Assembly: GCF_005049105.1 (NCBI RefSeq)
Contig: NZ_SUKA01000007.1
Location: 186,001-250,000 of the forward strand
Reading direction: 5' to 3'
DNA: 64,000 nt
Origin: Sphingobacterium alkalisoli
GTDB lineage: Bacteria > Bacteroidota > Bacteroidia > Sphingobacteriales > Sphingobacteriaceae
The position numbers were made by a program, and so were the translations under genes. How positions within the stretch are numbered: the first letter of the stretch is position 1; each line of letters begins with the position of its first letter. The notes under the pieces are model-generated. The model was given only the letters and a program-made list of their open reading frames with translations, searched no databases and was not told the DNA's origin. Shown here piece after piece: positions 26,997-35,589 of this stretch.

Positions 26997-28259
26997 TTAC
27001 GTCTTCTCCTTATTTAGTTGTTTGCGATAGCGCAGTAGCGCTTCCAAATAATAATAATCTGCATAAATCAATGGCACATCGATCTCATTATTGCTGGGTA
27101 AATTCCCCGTGCTGTGCTTCAACAAAAAATAAGGATTATCCCCCTGTGTATTGAGATAGGTGTCGGATGCTAATGTCTCCAAAATAGCTGTAGCGCCCTG
27201 CTTATATTTCATCACTCTATGTTCATCAGTTGTCAGCGTAGACAATTCTAATAGTGCAGATGCCGTGATCGCGGCTGCCGACGCATCTCGGGGTATCTCC
27301 GTAAATCGCTCTGGATCAAAATCCCAATCAGGTGTATACCCTTCCTGCCCCGCATCGAAATCCCAATAGGGTATTTTATCTGACGGTAGTCTAGCATGAT
27401 CTAAGAAGAAATCAGCCATTCCTTCAGCTGTTTTTAGAAAACGTAGATCTCCAGTTTCGCGGTACGTCATCGTAAAACCGTATATTCCCCAAGCCTGTCC
27501 ACGTGCCCAAGTCGATTGATCGGAAAAACCTTGTAAGGTTTGTCGGTTTAACACCGTTCCTGTGTTGGGATCATAATTAACTACGTGATACGAACTGTAA
27601 TCTGCTCGTACATGATTTTTCATTGTTTGTAGTGCATGATTAATAGCAATATGCCGAAAGCTGGAATCCTTTGTTACCTTCGCTGCATAAAACAAAAGTT
27701 CTAGATTCATCATATTATCCATGATAACAGGATATTCCCATACATTTACATCACCTTTGGACTTTCGCTTATTCCATGACTGAATAGACTTTACCGTACC
27801 CGAATAGCGTTCACAAAGTGAACGGGCAGATTGTATTAGAATATCGCGGTATTGGGCATTATCTTCGAATCGCAATGCATTGCCGTAACTGCAATACATC
27901 ATGAAACCGATATCGTGATGTGCAGTATTGTATTGGTTAGATTCTAATGATTCTGTCCATTTACGTGCCTCCTCTTTCCATTTGCTATCCTTCGTATATT
28001 CATACATATACCACAGGATTCCCGGCCAAAAACCACCTGTCCATTCGTCTATCTGCAAGAATTTTAACGAGCCATCAGGATTGAGTGAATGTGGATAATC
28101 CGCTAAATTGTTTCCCGTTATCTGCAACAAGCTGTCGTAAAGCGGTGCTGCAGCCTCAAAACTCTCGGCAATTATAGGATCGGATTTCTTTTGATCTTGA
28201 CATCCCGGTAGTACCACTACCATAAAAACACATGTCAACCAGTAAAAATACACTTTCAT
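26997..28259 (-). CDS. GH88 unsaturated glucuronyl hydrolase
   Basis: This 420-residue lipoprotein (signal ending VVLPGC) has the alpha/alpha-barrel GH88 pattern: WTGGFWPGILWYMYEYT, HHDIGFMM with catalytic-type Asp116, and VIMDNMMNLELLFYA with Asp181. These two aspartates correspond to the catalytic pair of characterised UGL enzymes. It removes the 4,5-unsaturated uronic acid that polysaccharide lyases leave at the non-reducing end. It therefore implies a lyase substrate for this locus. It is encoded just upstream of the sigma gene and may be its own transcript or the first gene of the set. Confidence 0.9.
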   Translation of the reverse strand: MKVYFYWLTCVFMVVVLPGCQDQKKSDPIIAESFEAAAPLYDSLLQITGNNLADYPHSLNPDGSLKFLQIDEWTGGFWPGILWYMYEYTKDSKWKEEARKWTESLESNQYNTAHHDIGFMMYCSYGNALRFEDNAQYRDILIQSARSLCERYSGTVKSIQSWNKRKSKGDVNVWEYPVIMDNMMNLELLFYAAKVTKDSSFRHIAINHALQTMKNHVRADYSSYHVVNYDPNTGTVLNRQTLQGFSDQSTWARGQAWGIYGFTMTYRETGDLRFLKTAEGMADFFLDHARLPSDKIPYWDFDAGQEGYTPDWDFDPERFTEIPRDASAAAITASALLELSTLTTDEHRVMKYKQGATAILETLASDTYLNTQGDNPYFLLKHSTGNLPSNNEIDVPLIYADYYYLEALLRYRKQLNKEKT

Positions 28260-28523
28260 AAAGTTGGTTTATCGTATCATGCAGCCCTTTATCAGACCGC
28301 CCTATATAACATGACCCGGAAGTCCCAAAAAGTCCCATGGAAAAATTATTTTTTATCTCCTGGGAATTTTATTTCTAATGTTATCGTAAAAAAATAATTA
28401 ATCATACAATTGAAAGCGCAATTATTTGTACATTACACTTGTTTATTTAAGCTATAAGCAAAAGAAGACCGATTTTAGACAAGATTTTATATAACATAGA
28501 ACGCAGCAAGTATTAACGAAGTG

Positions 28524-29477
28524 ATGTATAATAAGGTCCTTTTAGCTATCCTCTCCCTTTTCACAACCTACTTTGGTGCTATTTCACAAGAATACAATAA
28601 TGAATCTGGTGTGGTAAGTGATAATGACGCCTACCTGTGGTACGGACAAGACCGTTATTATACCAATGGTTTATTCATTTATTACAGGCGGGCCATTGAT
28701 CAGCGTAAATTAAACGGAAATCTCGAAAAATTAACCTACGAACTATCTATAGGACAGAAGATGTACACACCGTTATCTGGATATGGTCCTGACCCGAGAA
28801 CGCACGATCGGCCGTTTGCGGGGTATCTGTATGGAAAAGCGCAGGTAAATCTTTTCTATCAAAAGGAACAGGTATGGAAGGTAGGACTGGCCTTGGGAAC
28901 CTCTGGCCCAAATTCCCTGGCAAGTGGAACACAAAATCTAATACACACCACCGTAGGGTTATACGAAACAAGTGGATGGGACTATCAGATTCAGAACGAA
29001 GCAGCCGCAAATTTAGATATACAATATACGGCATTATTAGGTCGCAACAGCGCCAAGTCAGTCGATTTTTCATTAGAAAGTTATACCCAATTAGGAACTG
29101 TGTTCAATGGAGCAGGCCTTGGTCTCCTCTTTAGAACAGGACATATCAACCAGTTATTTAACTCCTCCTATCACAATGCCGCCATCAGTCAAAACAGCAA
29201 AACGAAGAAATTGCACGAGCGGGAACTGTATTTCTACGCAAGACCTCAATTTAATTATATAGCATACGACGCCACCATACAGGGTAGTCTATTCACAAAT
29301 AACAGTCCGGTAACATTTTCCGTTAGACCATTTGTATTTGAACAAAAAATAGGCGTTAATTATTCTACTGCTCGTTTTACACTCGATTATAGTTTAACCT
29401 TTCGTGGCCGAGAAATTAAAAGCAATGCTAGGCCACACCAATACGGCAGCATAGCCATTTTTTACCGCTTCAATTAA
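28524..29477 (+). CDS. LpxR-family outer-membrane protein (lipid A deacylase-like)
   Basis: This protein of about 317 residues starts at the ATG at 28524; a GTG just before it is less likely. It has a signal peptide (about to SQE) and the LpxR/DUF2219 barrel pattern: an early Asn-Asp pair with DRYYTNGLFIYY, DRPFAGYLYG, and NLIHTTVG with His142. LpxR removes the 3'-acyloxyacyl group from lipid A at the outer membrane. The conserved Asn, Asp, Thr and His positions look kept, so activity is plausible. It is transcribed alone and converges on tag with a 4-base overlap. Confidence 0.8.
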   Translation: MYNKVLLAILSLFTTYFGAISQEYNNESGVVSDNDAYLWYGQDRYYTNGLFIYYRRAIDQRKLNGNLEKLTYELSIGQKMYTPLSGYGPDPRTHDRPFAGYLYGKAQVNLFYQKEQVWKVGLALGTSGPNSLASGTQNLIHTTVGLYETSGWDYQIQNEAAANLDIQYTALLGRNSAKSVDFSLESYTQLGTVFNGAGLGLLFRTGHINQLFNSSYHNAAISQNSKTKKLHERELYFYARPQFNYIAYDATIQGSLFTNNSPVTFSVRPFVFEQKIGVNYSTARFTLDYSLTFRGREIKSNARPHQYGSIAIFYRFN

Positions 29478-30040
29478 ATATTGTTAGGCTCCTTCACCGT
29501 TAACCACATCGGTTTTACTTTTAAGATTGCTTGATGTACAGGGCAACTCTCAGAATGCGCTCCACGGAGATAACCGATACTCATCAAAAATTCATTAACG
29601 ATTTCCCCGCCAGTAAATTTGAATGTCTTCTTAAAGAGCTTTACCCACTCCTCTTTGATTTTAGGGTGATGATGTTCCAGCCATTTTTCAAAACTTCCGT
29701 ATTCCTGTTGTAATTGAAGGATCGTTTTAGCATTTTCTATCGCTGCATTTACTTTCAACCGGTTCCGAATTATTCCAGGATCATTCAATAAGCGTTCTCG
29801 ATCCTGTTCGGTGTACGCCGCTATTGTTGCGATGTTAAAATTATCATAAGCTTTTCGAAAACTAGCTTCTTTTTTAAGAATAGTTTCCCAGCTTAAACCC
29901 GCTTGGTTGATTTCCATAATCAAACGGCCGAACAGCTCATTGTCGTCATGGATAGGATATCCATAATGATTATCATGGTAAGCTTTGTGGAGACTTTTCC
30001 GGGGTTCAGCCATGGAGGGTATGTATTCGCAATAACTCAT
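29474..30040 (-). CDS. tag: DNA-3-methyladenine glycosylase I
   Basis: This 188-residue protein matches Tag throughout: Cys4 near the N-terminus, KAYHDNHYGYPIHDDNELFGRLIMEINQAGLSW, and GYLRGAHSESCPVH near the end. The Cys/His set at both ends forms the structural zinc site. Tag excises 3-methyladenine from alkylated DNA in base-excision repair. It overlaps the LpxR stop region by four bases in convergent orientation. Confidence 0.95.
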   Translation of the reverse strand: MSYCEYIPSMAEPRKSLHKAYHDNHYGYPIHDDNELFGRLIMEINQAGLSWETILKKEASFRKAYDNFNIATIAAYTEQDRERLLNDPGIIRNRLKVNAAIENAKTILQLQQEYGSFEKWLEHHHPKIKEEWVKLFKKTFKFTGGEIVNEFLMSIGYLRGAHSESCPVHQAILKVKPMWLTVKEPNNI

Positions 30041-30202
30041 TTTTTAAGGTATTTTATTTGTCTACTTAATAATTGGAATTCAAATTCCTTATTCAGTACG
30101 AATAAGAGGATCTCTACTTTATCTAATCAATAACGTGTAAAATAGTTCTTTCTGTCACATTTCAATTCATGGAATTGGAATTTAGCAGTGAGATGACGCA
30201 AG

Positions 30203-31075
30203 TTACTTTATTGCCTGACTGACTTCGATCGGAAAATCCGACTCCAATATATTGGCACCATCATCAAATACCATTCTGTATTTATTACGACGATCCTCCT
30301 TCGCTTGCAGCTTATCATAGGTAGGTGCCGCAGAAATCATACACATCACACCCTTTTCCTTAAAAAAGTTATACATCTGCTGGTTGGCAGGTTTTATCTC
30401 CGGGCCGATATAGACGATCATGCGATCAAATGGCAGACCTGAAGAGATAAAATCATCCAGGGCTTCTTGCGTTTTAATATGCATAGAAAGGTATTGATCT
30501 GGATTTTTATCCAAATAAAATCGAGCCTGCTCTACGTTATGTACCGTTACCCACACCCAACGGTACGCATTGTGTTTACGGACGATCTCCGCCGTCATTT
30601 CCATGGGAAGGTCTTTTTTATCTAGGTTCAATACAGTTTTTCCCTTGGCCCATTCGATCATTTCATCTAACGTATTGATACTATACGGGGTTATATTACC
30701 TTGACTATCTCTAAGTTTTAGTTCTTTCAGTTCTTGCCAGGTATAGTCCGACAGCTTACCACTTCCCGTCGTTGTCCGTTCCAAGGTAGCATCGTGTAAC
30801 ATCACAGCTACTCCGTCTTTCGTCAAGCGTGGATCTATCTCAAATATCGCTGTCGTATGCTTAAGTACCTCTTGCATTCCGACAATAGAATTCTCCGGCA
30901 GACCGTTTTCTATTGTTCCTCTATGACCACTTATTATCTTCTTATTCTTTTCATATTTAAAATACTGCCTCATCTCCTGTACCGTACTAAAGTTCAATAC
31001 ATGTAGTTTTTGTGCTGAAACCTGGAAGATGGAGAAAGCAACAAATAGGGTTAAAAATAAAAATTGTTTGTTCAT
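30203..31075 (-). CDS. secreted glycerophosphodiester phosphodiesterase
   Basis: This 290-residue exported enzyme has a signal peptide (to VSAQ). Its GDPD signature is IISGHRG, LPENS, AIFEIDPRLTKDGVAVMLHD and LERTT. It hydrolyses glycerophosphodiesters to glycerol-3-phosphate and an alcohol in the periplasm. It lies near a GDPD-like/alkaline phosphatase fusion, and both could feed phosphate recovery from lipid headgroups. It has its own upstream region and appears monocistronic. Confidence 0.9.
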   Translation of the reverse strand: MNKQFLFLTLFVAFSIFQVSAQKLHVLNFSTVQEMRQYFKYEKNKKIISGHRGTIENGLPENSIVGMQEVLKHTTAIFEIDPRLTKDGVAVMLHDATLERTTTGSGKLSDYTWQELKELKLRDSQGNITPYSINTLDEMIEWAKGKTVLNLDKKDLPMEMTAEIVRKHNAYRWVWVTVHNVEQARFYLDKNPDQYLSMHIKTQEALDDFISSGLPFDRMIVYIGPEIKPANQQMYNFFKEKGVMCMISAAPTYDKLQAKEDRRNKYRMVFDDGANILESDFPIEVSQAIK

Positions 31076-31326
31076 ATATACCTATAAAGATCTAACAAAA
31101 TTAAGCATTGCATTTTAACAAATTAAAACCTTTATATTTAGCTAAAGTTAACAAAGACCAGTCAACAGCCTATATATTATAAGATACCTAAACATTCCAT
31201 ATATAGCTCCGTAAAAATACTTACCATCATACCGTAGAACACTTCACGATACGGCTTAAAACCCGTAAAATTAAATTTGAGGCCAACAGATTTCGTGGCC
31301 GTCTGTTTACAGCAGTAAATGGCTCC

Positions 31327-31354
31327 CAAAAGGATATAGCCAAAAGGATATAGC
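31327..31354. repeat. perfect tandem 14-bp duplication
   Basis: CAAAAGGATATAGC occurs twice head to tail without a mismatch, about 60 bases before the pfpI start. It may be a recent slippage product. Confidence 0.6.
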
Positions 31355-31373
31355 GATGGAGTCATTCTATATA

Positions 31374-31389
31374 TTACAACAAATTGTAA
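31374..31389. promoter_or_regulatory. palindrome in the pfpI promoter region
   Basis: TTACAA-CAAA-TTGTAA is a perfect inverted repeat ending 24 bp before the pfpI ATG. It could be a repressor site; no regulator is identified. Confidence 0.35.
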
Positions 31390-31413
31390 CACGTTATAAA
31401 TAGAGAAATTAAC

Positions 31414-31974
31414 ATGGAAAAGCTACACGAAAAAAGAATCGCAATTTTAACTGAAGATGGTTTTGAAGAAGTCGAATTGACGAGTCCTAAGGAAGCATTG
31501 GAAAAAGCAGGTGCTCAGGTGGATATTATTTCACCTAAGGATGATGTTGTCCGTGCAAAGAAGGGTGATGACTGGACAGGAACTTACGACGTAGACTATG
31601 TACTGTCGGATGCGGATCCTAGTTTATATGATGGTCTTTTGATCCCGGGAGGCGTTATTAATCCGGATAAGCTTCGCACTAATGACCAAGCACTTGAATT
31701 TGTCCGTTCATTTTTTCAAGCTGGCAAACCCGTCGCGGCGATCTGCCACGGACCACAGGTACTGATCGATGCTGAAGTGATTGAAGGGCGTAAGATTACC
31801 TCGGTAGCCGCGATTAAAAATGATTTAATCAATGCCGGTGCCGTTTGGGAAGACAGCGCCGTCGTTACAGACCAAGGGCTTGTAACGAGCCGAACACCCG
31901 AAGATCTTCCCGCTTTCAATGCAAAGATCGTCGAAGAGTTTGCTGAAGGAAAACATCGAGGACAGCACGTATAG
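31414..31974 (+). CDS. DJ-1/PfpI family protein
   Basis: This 186-residue protein has the PfpI/YhbO fold with the nucleophile elbow AAICHGPQ (Cys111-His112) and the conserved acidic residue in EDGFEEVE (about residues 14-20). The family includes stress-induced chaperones and deglycase/glyoxalase-type enzymes, and older annotations call it an intracellular protease. It is monocistronic and followed by a terminator hairpin shared with the convergent phosphatase gene. Confidence 0.92.
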   Translation: MEKLHEKRIAILTEDGFEEVELTSPKEALEKAGAQVDIISPKDDVVRAKKGDDWTGTYDVDYVLSDADPSLYDGLLIPGGVINPDKLRTNDQALEFVRSFFQAGKPVAAICHGPQVLIDAEVIEGRKITSVAAIKNDLINAGAVWEDSAVVTDQGLVTSRTPEDLPAFNAKIVEEFAEGKHRGQHV

Positions 31975-31998
31975 TGCTTCCCACGACATATACCTAAG

Positions 31999-32032
31999 AA
32001 ATGCTGGTACCGCGTATGCGATACCAGCATTT
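31999..32032. terminator. bidirectional terminator
   Basis: The 11-bp stem AAATGCTGGTA/TACCAGCATTT contains a further inner CGC/GCG pairing. It lies between pfpI and the convergent phosphatase gene and overlaps the stop of the latter. Its right arm is nearly identical to that of the hairpin at 61618. Confidence 0.8.
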
Positions 32033-33939
32033 TAATTTTTATATGCCTTCCATATTTTATTGAACAATTCGTTGTTCTCGTAATAACCCATAAACTGGGT
32101 TGCTCCCGGGCCATATGCCATCACTGGTATCATCATACTACTGTGGTCGTTCGATGCGAAATGCCCGTGTACAGCACCATGTTTGGAATCTGCATCCAAG
32201 AGCGTTAAACCACCCGTCTCGTGATCCGCCAATACGATAACCAAGGTATGACCATCAGCATCGGCAAAGCGCAATGCCTCCCCAACTGCCCGATCGAAAT
32301 CCAGGGTTTCAGTGGTTACGTACTCTAGGTCGCGGGCATGCCCTCCATAATCAATTTGAGCTCCTTCCGCCATGATGAAAAATCCAGAACCTCGTCCGTC
32401 TAATTTATCTATCGTAACCATCAGGAGCTCACTCAAGATCGATCCCCGCCCGTCTTTAACCGGACGCATAGCCGAATCCGGGAGATACACCACTAGTTTT
32501 TCCTGCTTCGACTCTACATAAGCCGTTACATTATCCAACAGCGAAAAACCGTTGCCCTTGATCGTTTGCGCAAACTTCTCCCGCTTCAAGTTATCTCGGT
32601 ATGGTCCTGGTGTCGAACCGATCAGAAGATCAATACCTTTATTATCGCGAAGCGCTAGACTGATTTCCTCCGATGCGTTTCGATCGCGGTGGGATGCATA
32701 GAAGGAGGCTGGAGTCGCATCGGATGCATCACCCGTAGAAAGGATACCAGTGTGGATACCTTGCTGTGCCAAGATATCCGGTAAGCGTAGCAACGGATTT
32801 CCCGATGTATCCACGCTAAGAAATCCATTATATGTTTTTTGTCCAGTTGCGATAGCCGATCCACCCGCTCCCGAGTCCGTGTTACCCGGACTATAAGATG
32901 ACGTCTTCGAAAAACCAACATGTCGCATCTGTGTCATATGGACCTCACCTTTATTTGCCGTAAGTGCCGCCTGTATATGCCCTAGTCCCATGCCATCGCC
33001 TATCAATAAGATCACATTTCGAACAGGGCTATCTTTTCCATCAGAAGCATAAGACGGATGATAAACAGGATAAGTCTGTTTACTTTTAAATCTGGATTTG
33101 GGCAGATCATCCAAATACTCCCTTAACCTCGTAGGATGATCCGTGTTTAACCAAGTTACTCCCATCTTCTCCAATACGATCCAGGTATTTATGCTTTCGG
33201 GTGCGCCCCATAGTCTAAACGGAACACCCCACTCCTTTGCACGTAAAGCCTGTGCTTCGATTCGTTGCATCTCCTCCTTACCTGGGACACCCTTCCCATT
33301 CCAAGCTGTATAACTACGCAGATTATCACTTATCATTCCTAACCGCTTACGTTGTCCTTCGGTATACGCTAAATTGGGCCGACCGTCAAAAAAGATCCAT
33401 AATGGATAATGGTCAAAACTGTCCGCAGGGGGCATACTCCCACTAATCACGATACGTACTTTATTTCCCGAAGCACCCTCATCCAACATGAAGCGGTACT
33501 TTTCAAGTATTTCTACTAAAGGAGGCATAATTTTCTCATACCCCTCCTTAAGATCAATTAATAATTGTAGGCTCTTGGTACTATCAGCAAACGGTCGATT
33601 ACCATTCTTTTTATAAAGAGATGCCAATGGTTCTAGATAGAGCTTTTCCAATGACCTGCCAGGTCTTATCTCATCCTCGTCATGCGCAGCATATAACGTA
33701 TCCTTGCGTAGGAATAAATCCACTTCGATAGATTCCATACCTGCATAATAAGCTGTAAAAAAAGGAATATTTTGCTCATAATCGTTATGGCTGTGTCCTT
33801 TAACTACATATTGCTGTTCCTTCTCCGCTCCGAACATCAGCTGTTCGAATTTGCTGTGCATATCGGGAGTTTGTGCATTGGCCGGTACCAATCCCAAGCA
33901 TAGTATTCCCGTCCATATTGTGAAAACTATTTTTTCCAT
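32032..33939 (-). CDS. GDPD-like domain fused to alkaline phosphatase
   Basis: This secreted protein of about 635 residues starts at the ATG at 33939; the earlier frame opening would need GTG. After a signal peptide (to ANAQ), residues about 40-270 form a phosphodiesterase-like TIM-barrel domain: VKGHSHNDYEQNIPF, IEVDLFLRKDTLYAAHD and WLNTDHPTRLREYL. Residues about 310-635 are an alkaline phosphatase with IGDGMG, TDSGAGGSAIATG (nucleophile serine region), DHETGG and terminal histidines. The fusion could release and then dephosphorylate glycerophosphate-type headgroups. It follows a SusC/SusD pair, so its substrate may enter through that pair. Confidence 0.88.
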   Translation of the reverse strand: MEKIVFTIWTGILCLGLVPANAQTPDMHSKFEQLMFGAEKEQQYVVKGHSHNDYEQNIPFFTAYYAGMESIEVDLFLRKDTLYAAHDEDEIRPGRSLEKLYLEPLASLYKKNGNRPFADSTKSLQLLIDLKEGYEKIMPPLVEILEKYRFMLDEGASGNKVRIVISGSMPPADSFDHYPLWIFFDGRPNLAYTEGQRKRLGMISDNLRSYTAWNGKGVPGKEEMQRIEAQALRAKEWGVPFRLWGAPESINTWIVLEKMGVTWLNTDHPTRLREYLDDLPKSRFKSKQTYPVYHPSYASDGKDSPVRNVILLIGDGMGLGHIQAALTANKGEVHMTQMRHVGFSKTSSYSPGNTDSGAGGSAIATGQKTYNGFLSVDTSGNPLLRLPDILAQQGIHTGILSTGDASDATPASFYASHRDRNASEEISLALRDNKGIDLLIGSTPGPYRDNLKREKFAQTIKGNGFSLLDNVTAYVESKQEKLVVYLPDSAMRPVKDGRGSILSELLMVTIDKLDGRGSGFFIMAEGAQIDYGGHARDLEYVTTETLDFDRAVGEALRFADADGHTLVIVLADHETGGLTLLDADSKHGAVHGHFASNDHSSMMIPVMAYGPGATQFMGYYENNELFNKIWKAYKN

Positions 33940-33998
33940 ACCATTCAAATCTATCACTTATCTAAAAGACAATATACAAAAATAGAACTACCTGAAAC

Positions 33999-35567
33999 CT
34001 ACCAACCTTCATTCTGTGCAATCCCCGCATTGCTAAGGTCTTGCGGTGGAATTGGCCAAACATGGTGTATCGATGGATCAAAGTTACGTGCCGGCCATAC
34101 CTCAACAATAGTGAAAGCAGAGGTAGGATCGTTCTTTACGGCATACTGTCTACCCGTTGCCGCTTTCTCATAGGCAGCCTTCGCATCGCCCCAGCGGACA
34201 AGATCCGAATGTCTGTCTGTATATTCCGCGGCAAATTCAGAACGGCGTTCACGCTTCAGATCTGCTAATGTTGCACCTTGAATAGCAGGCAATCCGGCTC
34301 TATTGCGCACCTGGTTTATTTCGGCATCGCCATTCTGTCCCTGTTCGATCAAGGCTTCAGCCTTCATAAGTAAAATATCCGCGTACCGAACCAAAGGGAT
34401 GTTCAGGTCTGAAGTAGGATAATCACCATTTGGATTTAAGTGTTGATCTTTAGGAGTACGAAAGGGTTGCATATATTTATTAAATTGAAAGCCCGTTTGC
34501 GAATTTGAAGAAAAATACCTGCGTTCTTCACCAAAAAGTGTAAACGGATCATTGAATTCTAAGATAGTCGCCTTTTTACGGTGATCTCCTGTTTCAAATG
34601 AATTGTATAATTCTAAGGATGGGTGAAAATACCCCCAACCGTTATAAAGACCATAGCCCGTGTTTTCAAACAGTACACCCGGCAGAATAGATCCTCTTGT
34701 CCGATTAGAAACCACAGAAAATATATATTCCGAAGAATAGTTATTCTCAACATAAAATACACTCGCAAAATCGGCTGAAGGATTATCTGTATCGATCAAT
34801 TTGCGTCCCGAGCCCGAGTTGGTTACCATATCGCAGTATTTTACTACTTCTAGCCATTTACTGGCATCATATCGCGCCCACTGTAGGTTCATTTTTGCCA
34901 GATATGCATATGCTGCATCTTTATTTGCCCGACCTAAGTCGTCCGCACCGTAAGTTGTCAAGAGTGGCAATAATTCAGCCGCTTTTAACAAATCCTTTTC
35001 CATTTGCACAAAGTTTTCATTTACATGACCCGGTCTGCTAAAGCGCGTTTCCAACATGTTCTCTTCGGTCACAATGGGTACACCAGCACGTTGATCACCA
35101 TAATATTGTGCCAAATAAAAGTAAGCATAGCCACGCATAAAATACGCTTCGCCGAGTACACGTTGTTTAGTTTCCTCGCCGATTTCCATAGGGGGTACTT
35201 TTGTCAATATCGTATTCGCACGCTGTACAATCTCATAGAACTTCTTGTACATGCTATTCACACGGCTTTCCTGTCCAGTAGCCGTAAAATTCCGTACTGC
35301 AGCCGACCCCGCGTCTGTACGACCCGTAACCATATCATCCGATGCGTTGACATACCAAAAGAGACCGCGTCCAAACATATTATCATCACTAAAATGTTGG
35401 TAAAGACCATTTGCTGCAAAAATAGCATCCGTTTCTGTTTTCCAATAATTTGCATCGGTAATCGAACCTTGTGGAGTTAGGTCCGTAAAATTTTTACTGC
35501 ACGACAGTACACCTATATTTAAGCTTAACAGTGCAACTACCATATATTTATTAAATCGTAAATTCAT
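33999..35567 (-). CDS. SusD/RagB-type outer-membrane lipoprotein
   Basis: This 522-residue lipoprotein has a signal ending IGVLSCSK and the SusD pattern VLGEAYFMRGYAYFYLAQYYGD, with LKRERRSEFAAEYTDRHSDLVRWGD near the end. It pairs with the SusC 22 bases upstream. It is encoded in front of the GDPD-like/alkaline phosphatase fusion, suggesting phosphodiester or phosphorylated ligands, which is an inference from context. Confidence 0.94.
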   Translation of the reverse strand: MNLRFNKYMVVALLSLNIGVLSCSKNFTDLTPQGSITDANYWKTETDAIFAANGLYQHFSDDNMFGRGLFWYVNASDDMVTGRTDAGSAAVRNFTATGQESRVNSMYKKFYEIVQRANTILTKVPPMEIGEETKQRVLGEAYFMRGYAYFYLAQYYGDQRAGVPIVTEENMLETRFSRPGHVNENFVQMEKDLLKAAELLPLLTTYGADDLGRANKDAAYAYLAKMNLQWARYDASKWLEVVKYCDMVTNSGSGRKLIDTDNPSADFASVFYVENNYSSEYIFSVVSNRTRGSILPGVLFENTGYGLYNGWGYFHPSLELYNSFETGDHRKKATILEFNDPFTLFGEERRYFSSNSQTGFQFNKYMQPFRTPKDQHLNPNGDYPTSDLNIPLVRYADILLMKAEALIEQGQNGDAEINQVRNRAGLPAIQGATLADLKRERRSEFAAEYTDRHSDLVRWGDAKAAYEKAATGRQYAVKNDPTSAFTIVEVWPARNFDPSIHHVWPIPPQDLSNAGIAQNEGW

Positions 35568-35589
35568 CTCTGTATATTATTACTAACAA

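Larger units (their letters stand above)
31076..31413. other. intergenic region between gdpd and pfpI
   Basis: These 338 bases hold the divergent promoters, a perfect tandem 14-mer (31327-31354) and a palindrome (31374-31389). A 71-codon leftward frame at 31177-31392 spans the tandem repeat but has no recognisable family or good start context, so it is not called as a gene. Confidence 0.5.

Noticed and set aside
30088-30106. CTTATTC/GAATAAG inverted repeat between gdpd and tag
   Set aside because: The 7-bp A/T-rich stem without a clear U-run is weak, and it may equally belong to the tag promoter.
31177-31392. 71-codon leftward frame between gdpd and pfpI
   Set aside because: It contains the tandem 14-mer, has no known family and no good start context.
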